Shown here: piece by piece, positions 1-7,975 of the stretch
Position numbering within the stretch: the stretch's first letter is position 1
Layout of the letters: each line of letters begins with the position of its first letter
Assembly: GCA_046304235.1 (NCBI GenBank)
Contig: JBKCEW010000141.1
Coordinates: 1-25,164 of the forward strand
Source: CANHVK01 sp046304235
Lineage (GTDB): Bacteria; Bacteroidota; Bacteroidia; Flavobacteriales_D; Crocinitomicaceae
Direction: 5' to 3'
Length of the DNA: 25,164 nucleotides
Made by a program: the position numbers and the translations under genes
The notes under the pieces: model-generated
Databases searched by the model: none
The model's input: the letters and a program-made list of their open reading frames with translations, nothing else
What the model was told of the DNA's origin: nothing

Positions 1-586
1 GTTTAACTAAGGGTATGTGCTTTAATTTCTTTCTGAAGTTTGCTTTGTCTAATGTTGTTTCATAGACAAATTCATATAATTGTTGAAGTTCGTTAAGGGT
101 GAATTTTAATGCTAATAATTCAAAACATACAGGTTCATTTCGCATTTTTTTCTTCAATAATTCATAAGTTGATTGAATAATTAAATTATGGTCGAAAGCT
201 AATTCGGGAATATCATCAACAGGTTGCCATTTTACTTCTTCTGCCCAAGAGGAGGCGGTTGCTTTGAATTCGGACATTCTAAGTAGAGCCAGGTAAGCAC
301 TCGTTATCACACGACCTTGAGGATGTCGATTTGGATTTCCAAAAGTCTCTGCTTGATGAAGATCTACATTTGATAAATTTGTCAATTCTACAAGTATTCT
401 GTTTGCCGCTTCATTTAGGTCTTCATCCGGGTAAACAAGATCTCCAGGTATAGCCCAATTGTTTTTATATGGTTCCATCGCGCGTTTGATCAAAAGCACA
501 TGTATTTTACCATTTTGAAAACCAAAAATGACACAATCCAAAGAAAAGGAATACGTAAAAAAATCTTTAAACTCGATTTTATACAT
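1..586 (-). CDS. NrtR-like regulator: degenerate Nudix domain plus winged helix (3' end cut by window)
   Basis: 195 codons are visible from an ATG at 586-584 and the frame is still open at the window edge. Residues about 10-125 form a Nudix fold, including the ADPR/NrtR-like stretch GNPNRHPQGRV (83-93) and AYLALL. The Nudix box (about 49-71) is broken: E55, R63 and E67 are kept, but the Glu after the Arg is I64, the second Glu of the EE pair is L68 and the Gly is N70, so hydrolysis is unlikely. Residues about 155-190 (FTLNELQQLYE, then LDKANFRKKL) match the winged-helix end of NrtR-family regulators. In that family the Nudix domain senses a ligand (ADP-ribose, or sugars in Bacteroidota members such as arabinose regulators) and the C-terminus binds DNA. 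It starts 4 bp after the stop of the GH3 glycosidase gene, so the two are probably co-transcribed and it probably regulates sugar use. The ligand is not known. Confidence 0.85.
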   Translation of the reverse strand, partial: MYKIEFKDFFTYSFSLDCVIFGFQNGKIHVLLIKRAMEPYKNNWAIPGDLVYPDEDLNEAANRILVELTNLSNVDLHQAETFGNPNRHPQGRVITSAYLALLRMSEFKATASSWAEEVKWQPVDDIPELAFDHNLIIQSTYELLKKKMRNEPVCFELLALKFTLNELQQLYEFVYETTLDKANFRKKLKHIPLVK

Positions 587-590
587 AAGC

Positions 591-2882
591 TTATTTAATT
601 AGTTCAATTAACTTGCTCAACGGACCAATTTGTATGCGAAAAAAACCGGGTTCATTTACAAATTCTCCTGATTGATTTGCATATTTTAAATCGTTATTGG
701 ATAATAAAAAAGAGACCTTTTTTGTTTGTCCTGGAAGTAAGTCTATTTTATCAAATCTTTTCAATTGTTTTACTGCTGGTGTTAGTTGTGCTTGTAAGTC
801 AGAAATATATAACTGCGCAACTTCTTTTCCAGCGCGAAGTCCTTTGTTTGTAATGTCTATACTTATAAGGATAGTATCTGAATCATGGTATTGATCTTTA
901 TTGACAACCAAATTTGAATAGGTGAAAGTACTGTAACTCAAACCATGTCCAAATTCCCACTCAGGATCAAAACCGTTCCATTCATTTGTTTTTGATTTTT
1001 CAACACTTTTTGGGTGATCGTAATGTTCAATTATACCGCTGTATTTTGGATAAGTATAGGGTAATTTACCACATGGATTTTCCTCCCCATAAACAATTTT
1101 TGCGCATGCAGATCCTCCATAATCTCCAGGTAAATATAATTGTACTATTGCATCTAATCCTTCTACGATAGGGTGTAGCGTTCTTGGTCTTCCTTCTACC
1201 AAAAATGCAATGACTGGTTTACCGGTACGAATAGCGCATTTTGCGAGCTGTAATTGTGCTTCTGGTAAATCTAAATCTCGAATATCACCTGGTTTTTCAG
1301 TGCCTGGTAATTCCCCCAAACAAAGTAAAATGACATCATTTTTTAATGCTTCTTCTTTTAATTTGATTGTGTCTAGTATCCTGCTTGATTCCCATCCGTC
1401 CTTGTATTCGTTCACAGCACCTTTAACATAAGAAATGGAAGGATTTCTCGACTTAAACGCATCAAGAATGGACATCGGTCCAGGGGTGTTATAGGTAGTA
1501 TCTATTCCTTGCCAAGTGTGTGTCCATGCGCCATTCAATGCATTCAATGAGTTAGCTGTCGGACCTATAATTAAAATTTTCGTGTTCTGGTTTAAGGGCA
1601 GAATATTATTCTTGTTTTTTAATAAGGTAATGGATTCTAAAACTGCATTTTCAGCTTCTTTTTTAAATGTGGAAGTTCCAAATAAATAGTCCTCTCCTTT
1701 AGTTTTATTTAAATTATCGAATAATCCAGCATACAATTTTACGCGCAAAATACGACGAACTGCATCCTCCAAACGAGTGGAATCGATTAGTTTTTCTTTG
1801 ATTGCTTCGTTGAATAGCGTACAATAATCTTTGTAAAGTGGAGATGTTGGAACCATACTCATATCCACACCGGCTTGAATTGCTTGTACAATACCTTCTT
1901 TATACGATCCAGCAGTTTGATGAACTGAAGATAATAAACTAAAATCTTCCCAATCAGAAACAACGAAACCTTTAAATCCCCAATCTTGTTTTAGAAGTTT
2001 AGTCAATAGATTGTAATTTGCATGACCTGGAATACCATTTACGCTACCACTATTCACCATAACCGTAAGTGCGCCTGCTTCAATTGCTGCTTTGAAAGGC
2101 GGGAGATATAATTCTGACATGTATTTTTTAGGAATCCAAGCTGGTGTTCGGTCTCTTCCTGACTGCGGCATACTGTAACCTACAAAATGTTTTAAACAGG
2201 AAACAACATGAGTTCTATCTATTTTGTTTTCATTTCCTTGATAGCCTAAAATAAATTGTTTACCAAGTTCGGAAGCTAGGTAAGGATCTTCACCAAGTGT
2301 TTCAAAATACCGTGACCACAATGGTTGTCTACCCAAATCTAGTACAGGTGAGAAATTCCATCTTATGCCGCTTGCACGCATCTCAGTCGCAGTGATGGAA
2401 GCTGTTTTCTTTAAAATTTCTCGATTCCAAGTTGCTGCTAATCCAATTTCATGCGGAAATAGAGTAGCACCTTGGGTGTAATTTACTCCGTGTATGGCAT
2501 CTATTCCATACAAAAGAGGGATTTTTGAGCGTTTCTTAAGGTAATATTGATTGATTGATTGATGAATCGATTTCCATTCACTCAATGTTAAAGTATGCGA
2601 ACTGACATTTAAAATGGAGCCAACATGGTATTTTAGTATAGCTTCATTTAACTTAATTTCATCTATTTGTAAAGGTTCGAGAATTTTTCCAATGGTATCT
2701 GTTTTTAAAATAGCGTCCAAAGTGATTTGACATGTTTGTCCAATTTTTTCTTCTAAGGACATGTTTGCCATCAATAGCTTAATTTTCTCTTCAACCGATT
2801 TTTCAAATTGTTCCTTTTTCATCTGACAAAAGCCAAAAGAGTAGTAAATGATGAAGCAAACTATCAATATAATCTTACGCAC
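591..2882 (-). CDS. Secreted glycoside hydrolase family 3 (BglX-like beta-glucosidase/xylosidase)
   Basis: 763 residues, a usual length for BglX-type GH3 enzymes that remove terminal beta-linked sugars in the periplasm or outside the cell. The start is GTG (2882-2880): a TAA lies two codons upstream and the first 20 residues (MRKIILIVCFIIYYSFGFCQ) form a signal peptide, so the next Met (21) would lose export. The N-terminal barrel (about 40-390) has GIDAIHG (126-132), RYFETLGEDPYLA (191-203), KHFVGY (231-236) and GFVVSDW with nucleophile Asp310. The C-terminal alpha/beta domain (about 410-610) carries GELPGTEKPGD (523-533), where the acid/base Glu is expected. A fibronectin-III-like end follows (about 660-760: EVAQLY, LKRFDKIDLLPGQT). 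Four bases separate its stop from the NrtR-like gene. Substrate linkage cannot be told from sequence alone. Confidence 0.95.
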   Translation of the reverse strand: MRKIILIVCFIIYYSFGFCQMKKEQFEKSVEEKIKLLMANMSLEEKIGQTCQITLDAILKTDTIGKILEPLQIDEIKLNEAILKYHVGSILNVSSHTLTLSEWKSIHQSINQYYLKKRSKIPLLYGIDAIHGVNYTQGATLFPHEIGLAATWNREILKKTASITATEMRASGIRWNFSPVLDLGRQPLWSRYFETLGEDPYLASELGKQFILGYQGNENKIDRTHVVSCLKHFVGYSMPQSGRDRTPAWIPKKYMSELYLPPFKAAIEAGALTVMVNSGSVNGIPGHANYNLLTKLLKQDWGFKGFVVSDWEDFSLLSSVHQTAGSYKEGIVQAIQAGVDMSMVPTSPLYKDYCTLFNEAIKEKLIDSTRLEDAVRRILRVKLYAGLFDNLNKTKGEDYLFGTSTFKKEAENAVLESITLLKNKNNILPLNQNTKILIIGPTANSLNALNGAWTHTWQGIDTTYNTPGPMSILDAFKSRNPSISYVKGAVNEYKDGWESSRILDTIKLKEEALKNDVILLCLGELPGTEKPGDIRDLDLPEAQLQLAKCAIRTGKPVIAFLVEGRPRTLHPIVEGLDAIVQLYLPGDYGGSACAKIVYGEENPCGKLPYTYPKYSGIIEHYDHPKSVEKSKTNEWNGFDPEWEFGHGLSYSTFTYSNLVVNKDQYHDSDTILISIDITNKGLRAGKEVAQLYISDLQAQLTPAVKQLKRFDKIDLLPGQTKKVSFLLSNNDLKYANQSGEFVNEPGFFRIQIGPLSKLIELIK

Positions 2883-3132
2883 AATTTAGAATTTTATAAT
2901 TTATTTGAAAATAATAAATATTGTCTTTGGTACAATAACTATTTTGTGAAAATTAGTAGGTCTTTTTAGTTATAGAATCAATTTTTATTTTTTTCTATTT
3001 TTGTTACACAATTTATTTTGACTTTATGAAAAATTTTAGATTGTACTTCCAAACTTTTTTCGGACAATATCTTAAGCTACATTTTGATATCCAAATTCGA
3101 TATCATCTTTTACGATAAATGATAATATAAAT

Positions 3133-3185
3133 TTGCACTAAAAAAAGTGCAGTTTCAATTAAAATGCGCACTTTTTGTAGTGCAA
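3133..3185. repeat. Two GCACT-N6-AGTGC dyads forming an 18-bp-arm inverted repeat
   Basis: The arms TTGCACTAAAAAAAGTGC (3133-3150) and GCACTTTTTGTAGTGCAA (3168-3185) are reverse complements at 17 of 18 positions, with a 17-nt spacer. Each arm is itself a dyad, GCACT-N6-AGTGC (3135-3150 and 3168-3183), with centres 33 bp apart, about three DNA turns. Two identical dyads on one face of the helix is how paired operators often look, and the whole could also fold as an RNA hairpin. It lies about 250 bp upstream of the glycosidase start and about 325 bp upstream of hipB. The NrtR-like regulator or HipB are the nearest candidate binders; neither is proven. Confidence 0.7.
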
Positions 3186-3279
3186 TTATTGTTTTTCTAC
3201 CTTGGAAATACTTTTTTCGTACGTTGTATTTGCTTATGTGTAAAGAAAATCGAAAAATTTTCACAACAAAATAGCTGTT

Positions 3280-3412
3280 AACCTGAGTTCAATTGTTAAG
3301 TTTTTATTAATTAGCAACTTAATGAAGTTTCTTTGGTTTCCCTCCTAGAGGAGGGATTAAGGGAGGTGATTTATCATCTTGAGATTAATCAAATAAGAAT
3401 CGAGCTCAGGTT
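3280..3412. repeat. REP/MITE-like element with imperfect 15-bp terminal inverted repeats
   Basis: The ends AACCTGAGTTCAATT (3280-3294) and AATCGAGCTCAGGTT (3398-3412) are inverted repeats matching at 13 of 15 positions. Inside is a G/C-rich hairpin, CCCTCC-TAGA-GGAGGG (3340-3355), followed by ATTAAGGGAGG (3356-3366), which stands out against the AT-rich surroundings. Similar CCTCC/GGAGG hairpins recur in many Bacteroidota genomes, as far as I recall. No target-site duplication is clear. No second copy is present in this window, so calling it a repeat family is an inference from its shape. Confidence 0.5.
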
Positions 3413-3446
3413 GTTAAATTTATTTAAAAGATATTAAATTGGATAT

Positions 3447-3477
3447 TTGTATAATAAATGTTGTTTATTATCTACAA
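3447..3477. promoter_or_regulatory. Candidate HipB operator (palindrome over the hipBA promoter)
   Basis: ATAATAAA (3451-3458) and TTTATTAT (3464-3471) are perfect 8-bp inverted arms with a 5-nt spacer. The symmetry extends outward with TTGTA (3447-3451) and TACAA (3473-3477), offset by 2 nt. The dyad covers the likely -33 element. HipB-type antitoxins bind palindromes in their own promoter, so position and shape fit autoregulation. AT-rich palindromes also arise by chance in such DNA. Confidence 0.5.
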
Positions 3478-3491
3478 TAGTTTTAATTTTG
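3460..3491 (+). promoter_or_regulatory. Candidate Bacteroidota-type promoter for hipBA
   Basis: GTTG (3460-3463) lies 20 nt before TAATTTTG (3484-3491), which fits the Bacteroidota consensus TTTG-N17-23-TAnnTTTG. Transcription would start about 12 nt before the hipB ATG, a typical short leader. A TAnnTTTG match alone is common by chance in this AT-rich DNA, so the support comes from the spacing to the -33 element and to the start codon. Confidence 0.45.
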
Positions 3492-3508
3492 ATTAAAATA
3501 ACCATCAA

Positions 3509-3808
3509 ATGGCTTCGTTGAAAAAACAAATAATTTTCCCAAAGCACCAACATATTTTAACTACTTTAGGTGAAAATATAAAGCTAGCAAGGAAAAGGAG
3601 AAAATTGACGACAATACAAGTCGCTGAGCGTGCAAGTATAGATCGTTCAACCTTATATCAAATAGAAAAAGGAAACGCACGCGTTTCATTGGCTGCTTAT
3701 TTTAATGTGTTCAGAGTGTTAGGATTACAAGATGATTTTTTAAAATTAGCGGATGACGATGAACAAGGTAGGCTTTTACAAGATATGCGATTGTTAAGTG
3801 GTAAGTAG
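3509..3808 (+). CDS. hipB: HipB-like antitoxin, XRE-family HTH
   Basis: 99 residues. An XRE/Cro-type helix-turn-helix spans about 22-76: GENIKLARKRRKLTTIQVAE, then SIDRSTLYQIEKGNARVSL and YFNVFRVLGL. The acidic tail (DDDEQGRLLQDMRLLSGK) may contact the toxin. It ends in TAG directly against the ATG of the HipA-like gene with no spacing, the standard antitoxin-toxin order with tight translational coupling. In known HipBA pairs HipB dimers bind promoter palindromes and hold HipA in an inactive complex. A palindrome over the likely promoter just upstream fits this. There is no Shine-Dalgarno sequence, as usual in this phylum. Confidence 0.88.
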   Translation: MASLKKQIIFPKHQHILTTLGENIKLARKRRKLTTIQVAERASIDRSTLYQIEKGNARVSLAAYFNVFRVLGLQDDFLKLADDDEQGRLLQDMRLLSGK

Positions 3809-5053
3809 ATGAAAAATAAAATGAAACATATTTATGTATTTGCAGATTGGATAACAAGTCAACATGAACCTCAATTTATCGGTACAATTACTGTAAATGA
3901 GGGAAAAGGAAAACAATTGTTTAGTTTTGAATATGATACTGCTTTTCTTAAAACTACAAAACCTTTTTTATTAGATCCTGAAATTTCTTGGTATGAAGGA
4001 GAACAATTTCCGATCGGGAAAAATTGCTTTGGAATTTTTAATGATTCGATGCCTGATACTTGGGGAAGAACACTGATGAAAAGAAGAGCATTGATAAATG
4101 GAAGTAAAGAAGAGAGATTTTTAAGTGAAGTTGATTTTCTATTAGGCGTCCATGATTTCGGGCGTATGGGTGGTTTACGTTTTAAGTTAGATAAAGAAGG
4201 TGGTTTTTTAGATGATGATTCTACATTTCCAACCCCTCCTTGGTCGTCTATTCGTGAAGTCCAGAACGGAATCCGATTAATTGAATCTAAAAAAGAAAAT
4301 ATTGAAATTAATAATTGGCTTAAAATTTTATTGGCACCAGGATCTTCACTTGGTGGAGCAAGACCAAAAGCAAATATTTTGGATGAAAATCAACAATTAT
4401 GGATTGCAAAGTTTCCGTCAAAATTAGATGAGGTAGATAAGGGGTTATGGGAGTATCTAGCTTATGTGCTTGCAATTAAATCTGGTATTCAAATGTCAGA
4501 ATGTAAAACACAAAAAGTTGCTGGAGAACATCATACCTTTTTCACAAAAAGATTCGATAGAAAAGCAGATAAAAGACTGCATTTTGCATCTGCTATGACC
4601 ATGACGGGTAATAATGAATCGACGTTAAAAGATAAGGAAGCAAGTTATTTGGATATCGCTGAGTTTATTCAATTTAATTTATCAGACAGTAAAACGGAGC
4701 TTCATCAATTATGGCGACGTATTTTATTTTCAATTTTAATATCAAATACAGACGATCATCTTCGTAATCATGGGTTTTTATGGATGGATGGTACTTGGAA
4801 ACTATCACCAGCTTATGATATTAATCCTTCCATAGACAAGAATGGGTTATCGTTAAACATAGATATGTATGACAATTCACTCAGTATTGATTTATTAGTG
4901 AGTGTTGCACCCTATTTTCAATTACAGGAAAAGGATTGTAAAATTATTATTAATGAGGTACGTGAAGTTGTTTCTCAATGGGAATCTGAAGCCAAAAACA
5001 TAGGTATTTCTCGTTCTGAAATTTCGCTGATGCGTCCTGCTTTTCGAGTTTGA
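3809..5053 (+). CDS. hipA: HipA-like serine/threonine kinase toxin
   Basis: 414 residues, close to the usual HipA length of about 440. The N-terminal subdomain (about 8-130) contains FGIFNDSMPDTWGR (74-87) and FGRMGGLRF (117-125), typical of HipA. The Gly/Ser loop SSLGGARPKA (179-188) corresponds to the loop bearing the regulatory phospho-serine of E. coli HipA. Further kinase motifs are WIAKF (198-202), TKRFDR (246-251), the catalytic loop NTDDHLRNHGF (313-323; Asp315 and Asn320) and LSPAYD (332-337; Asp337 for metal). All key residues are present, so it looks active. E. coli HipA phosphorylates glutamyl-tRNA synthetase; the target here is unknown. The truC ATG follows after 17 bp, so readthrough into housekeeping genes is possible. 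Confidence 0.92.
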   Translation: MKNKMKHIYVFADWITSQHEPQFIGTITVNEGKGKQLFSFEYDTAFLKTTKPFLLDPEISWYEGEQFPIGKNCFGIFNDSMPDTWGRTLMKRRALINGSKEERFLSEVDFLLGVHDFGRMGGLRFKLDKEGGFLDDDSTFPTPPWSSIREVQNGIRLIESKKENIEINNWLKILLAPGSSLGGARPKANILDENQQLWIAKFPSKLDEVDKGLWEYLAYVLAIKSGIQMSECKTQKVAGEHHTFFTKRFDRKADKRLHFASAMTMTGNNESTLKDKEASYLDIAEFIQFNLSDSKTELHQLWRRILFSILISNTDDHLRNHGFLWMDGTWKLSPAYDINPSIDKNGLSLNIDMYDNSLSIDLLVSVAPYFQLQEKDCKIIINEVREVVSQWESEAKNIGISRSEISLMRPAFRV

Positions 5054-5070
5054 TTACCTTTGTCCTTCCA

Positions 5071-5763
5071 ATGCACATCGAACTAATATACCAAGACGAA
5101 TACTGCTTTGTGGTGAATAAACCCTCCAATATGGTGGTGCATCATTCAAAGTATGTGGGTGATTTGGAGGAAGAATCCTTGGTCGAAATCCTAGAAAAAC
5201 AAAATGTTAAAGGTCATCCTGTCCATCGGTTGGATCGAAAAACTTCTGGATTAATTCTATTTGTAAAGGATAGTAAAAACGTTTCGATTTTTCAGAAAAT
5301 GTTTGATGATAAGTTGATAAAGAAAAAATACTTGTCATTGGTCCGAGGATTTGTTTCTCAAGAAGGAGAGGTAGATTCTCCAGTTAAAAACGAGCGAGGA
5401 AATTATAGAGAGGCGTTATCACGATTCAAACCGCTTCATAATTTTGAATGGAATTTACCGGTGGAACCTTATCAAACGTGTCGTTATACATTATTAGAAT
5501 TTGAACCAGTAACTGGGAGAATGCATCAGTTACGAGTTCACGCAAACAAAATGGCTCATCCGATTATCGGCGATCCAAAATATGGAAACAGACACCACAA
5601 TCATTTTTTTGAGGTATATTTTGGATATGCTAGGTTATATTTGCATGCGTATTCGCTAGCATTTCCTCATCCTATTACAGGAGAAGAAATTAAATTAAAA
5701 ACAAAATCACCCGAGTTTTGGAACGATTTGGGAATAATGAATTTAGAAACATTGTATGAATAA
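5071..5763 (+). CDS. truC: RluA-family pseudouridine synthase, TruC-like (tRNA U65)
   Basis: 230 residues from the ATG at 5071. A TTG at 5050 could extend it by seven residues but overlaps the hipA stop and adds nothing conserved. HRLDRKTSG (52-60) contains the catalytic Asp55 of the RluA family, followed by KKYLSLVRG (85-93), and GRMHQLRVH (149-157) with HPIIGDPKYG is the second conserved block. The order of blocks, the CRYTLLEFEPVTGR stretch and the short length without an S4 domain resemble TruC, which modifies U65 of tRNAs, more than RluC or RluD. The last 8 nt overlap the start of tex, so the two are translationally coupled. The specific target is inferred from similarity. Confidence 0.85.
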   Translation: MHIELIYQDEYCFVVNKPSNMVVHHSKYVGDLEEESLVEILEKQNVKGHPVHRLDRKTSGLILFVKDSKNVSIFQKMFDDKLIKKKYLSLVRGFVSQEGEVDSPVKNERGNYREALSRFKPLHNFEWNLPVEPYQTCRYTLLEFEPVTGRMHQLRVHANKMAHPIIGDPKYGNRHHNHFFEVYFGYARLYLHAYSLAFPHPITGEEIKLKTKSPEFWNDLGIMNLETLYE

Positions 5764-7864
5764 GATTCAGTTTATAGAACAACAAACTTCACTTGTTACC
5801 AAAGCGATTGAAAATACAGTTGCATTGTTAGAAGAAGGTGCGACCATTCCGTTTATAGCGCGTTATCGAAAAGAAAGAACGGGAGGATTGGATGAATTAC
5901 AAATTGCATCAATCAGAGATAATGATAAGAAGTTTGAAGAAATAATTCAACGTCAAAAAACGATTATTAAGGCAATTGAAGAGCAAGGGAAATTAACCGA
6001 TGAACTAAAAAGTAAAATTGAAAATGCTTTTGATTTAATTCAGTTGGAAGACATCTATTTACCTTACAAAAAGAAGCGTTTAACGAGAGGGGAGAAGGCA
6101 CGTAAATTAGGTTTAGAACCACTAGCAAAAATGATTTTAGCACAAAAAGGGGGGACTCCAGAAAGATTAGCTGAATCTATTGTGAAGGGTGATGTGCAAG
6201 ATGAAGATATGGCTTTGCAAGGGGCGAACGATATTATTGCCGAATGGGTAAATGAAAATGGAGCACTTCGTAATAAAATACGTCGTTTGTTTCAACGAAA
6301 AGCCGTTGTTACCGCTAAAGTAGTGAAAGGAAAAAACGAAGAAGGAGCAAAATATGCAGATTACTTTGATTTTAATGAATCCTTGTTTAAAATTCCATCC
6401 CATAGATTGCTTGCTATAATTCGTGGCGAAAAAGAAGGGGTGATTTCTTTTAAAGTGCAACCGGATAAAGAAGAAGCAATTTCGATGGTGCATGAGTTTT
6501 TTGTGCGAGGTGAAAACAGTGCTACTGATTTTATAAAATCGGCTTGTAATGATGGGTATAATAGGTTGTTGATGCCATCCATTGAAAATGAAATTATTAA
6601 TGAAGCAAAATTGAAGGCGGATATTACTGCTATTCAGGTCTTTTCTAAAAACTTAAAACAATTATTATTAGCTCCGCCTTTGGGATCTAAACGTATTTTG
6701 GCGATAGATCCTGGATTTAGAACAGGGTGTAAAGTCGTTTGTATTGATGAAAAAGGAGATTTGTTAACGAATGTGACTATTTTTCCTCACGCTCCACAAA
6801 ACGAACGGGATAAAGCAAGTGCAAAAATTGCGCAATTAGTTCAAGCGTATAAAATCGAAGCGATCGCTATTGGTGATGGAACCGCTGGAAGAGAAACAGA
6901 ATTTTTGATTAAGAAAACACGATTTGACCGTGATATAGAAGTTTTTGTTGTGCGTGAAGATGGTGCTTCCATTTATTCAGCGAGTCCAATTGCACGGAAA
7001 GAATTTCCTGATTACGATGTAACAGTGCGAGGAGCGGTTTCTATAGGTAGAAGATTGATGGACCCACTTTCTGAATTGGTGAAAATTGATCCAAAATCGA
7101 TTGGAGTGGGGCAATACCAACACGAGGTAGATCAAAAGTTATTGAAAGAATCCCTCGATGATGTAGTTGTATCTGCGGTAAATAATGTGGGGGTAGATGT
7201 GAATGTAGCGTCTTCTTATTTGTTACAATATGTTTCTGGTTTAAGCGCTTCTTTGGCTGAAAATATTGTAAAACACCGTCAGGAAATCGGAGCATTTCAA
7301 TCACGAACTGAATTGAAAAACGTAAAAGGATTAGGTCCGAAAGCATTTGAGCAAGCCGCTGGTTTTTTGAGAATTAGAGAAGGTGAAAATCCATTGGATA
7401 ATTCATCGGTTCATCCTGAATCTTATGAACTTATTTCAAAAATGGCGAAGAAATTAAAGTTGTCGGTTTCAGAATTACTAAATAATAATGAAGCCATTCA
7501 AGGATTGAAACAAACCGATTTTTCAGAGGTAGATTCTTTTACTTTTAATGATATCATTGAGGAGCTAAAAAAGCCAGGAAGAGATCCAAGAAAGAAGGCG
7601 AAAGTAATGGAGTTTAGCAAAGACATTCGTTCGATTGAAGACTTGAAAGTAGGATTTAAATTAACTGGGATAGTCACCAATGTAACTGCTTTTGGTGCAT
7701 TTGTAAATATCGGAATTAAAGAAAATGGCTTGATTCATAAATCAAATTTATCCGACTCTTATGTCGAAGATCCTACCCAATATATCGCTTTACATGAACA
7801 TGTAAATGTGGAGGTGATGGAGGTTGATGTGGCACGCAAACGCATTGGTTTGAGGAAGATTTAA
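5756..7864 (+). CDS. tex: Tex-family RNA-binding transcription accessory protein
   Basis: 702 residues, slightly shorter than E. coli and Pseudomonas Tex (about 770-785). The N-terminal helical domain has the family signature ATIPFIARYRKERTGGLDE (29-47). A YqgF/RNase H-like fold begins at ILAIDPGFRTG (about 314-324) and continues through IGDGTAGRETE. A helix-hairpin-helix segment follows at about 495-540 (KNVKGLGPKAFEQAAGFLRI), and an S1 RNA-binding domain closes the protein (about 631-702: GIVTNVTAFGAFV, then GLIHKSNLSD). Tex is a cytoplasmic nucleic-acid-binding factor with a general role in transcription. It overlaps truC by 8 nt. No terminator is visible downstream. Confidence 0.97.
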   Translation: MNKIQFIEQQTSLVTKAIENTVALLEEGATIPFIARYRKERTGGLDELQIASIRDNDKKFEEIIQRQKTIIKAIEEQGKLTDELKSKIENAFDLIQLEDIYLPYKKKRLTRGEKARKLGLEPLAKMILAQKGGTPERLAESIVKGDVQDEDMALQGANDIIAEWVNENGALRNKIRRLFQRKAVVTAKVVKGKNEEGAKYADYFDFNESLFKIPSHRLLAIIRGEKEGVISFKVQPDKEEAISMVHEFFVRGENSATDFIKSACNDGYNRLLMPSIENEIINEAKLKADITAIQVFSKNLKQLLLAPPLGSKRILAIDPGFRTGCKVVCIDEKGDLLTNVTIFPHAPQNERDKASAKIAQLVQAYKIEAIAIGDGTAGRETEFLIKKTRFDRDIEVFVVREDGASIYSASPIARKEFPDYDVTVRGAVSIGRRLMDPLSELVKIDPKSIGVGQYQHEVDQKLLKESLDDVVVSAVNNVGVDVNVASSYLLQYVSGLSASLAENIVKHRQEIGAFQSRTELKNVKGLGPKAFEQAAGFLRIREGENPLDNSSVHPESYELISKMAKKLKLSVSELLNNNEAIQGLKQTDFSEVDSFTFNDIIEELKKPGRDPRKKAKVMEFSKDIRSIEDLKVGFKLTGIVTNVTAFGAFVNIGIKENGLIHKSNLSDSYVEDPTQYIALHEHVNVEVMEVDVARKRIGLRKI

Positions 7865-7975
7865 ATCTAATTTCCATATCAAATTCTATTTTACTAACTT
7901 TATGAGTTTGTAAAAAGTGAATGTTAAACATTTTTGTTTTAAAGTGTTTGATTTTCAATTTATAATTTGAAAGGT

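Larger units (their letters stand above)
2883..3508. other. 626-bp intergenic region between divergent GH3 and hipBA units
   Basis: This is the only long gene-free stretch. It must hold the promoters for the leftward glycosidase operon and the rightward hipBA operon. Seen inside it: a GATATC-N7-GATATC direct repeat (3086-3104), the twin GCACT dyads (3133-3185), a REP/MITE-like element (3280-3412) and a dyad over a candidate hipBA promoter (3447-3491). The only open frame of note is a 30-codon one (3026-3118), which I do not believe is a gene. I could not pick a convincing promoter for the glycosidase operon. Confidence 0.8.

Noticed and set aside
3086..3104. GATATC-N7-GATATC direct repeat
   Set aside because: Each half is a 6-bp palindrome and only two copies exist; nothing links it to a gene, so it is noted only within the intergenic entry.
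3026..3118. 30-codon open frame (MKNFRLYFQTFFGQ...) with a TATTTTTG just upstream
   Set aside because: Very short, no recognisable motif, and TAnnTTTG matches are common by chance in DNA this AT-rich.
6167..6582. Antisense open frames within tex (also seen inside GH3, the symporter, fba and the exporter)
   Set aside because: They lie opposite clearly coding, conserved sequence and have no recognisable domains.
7895..7902. TAACTTTA as a possible -7 element before the symporter gene
   Set aside because: It misses the final G, has no good -33 element, and would leave a leader of about 70 nt, so support is too weak.
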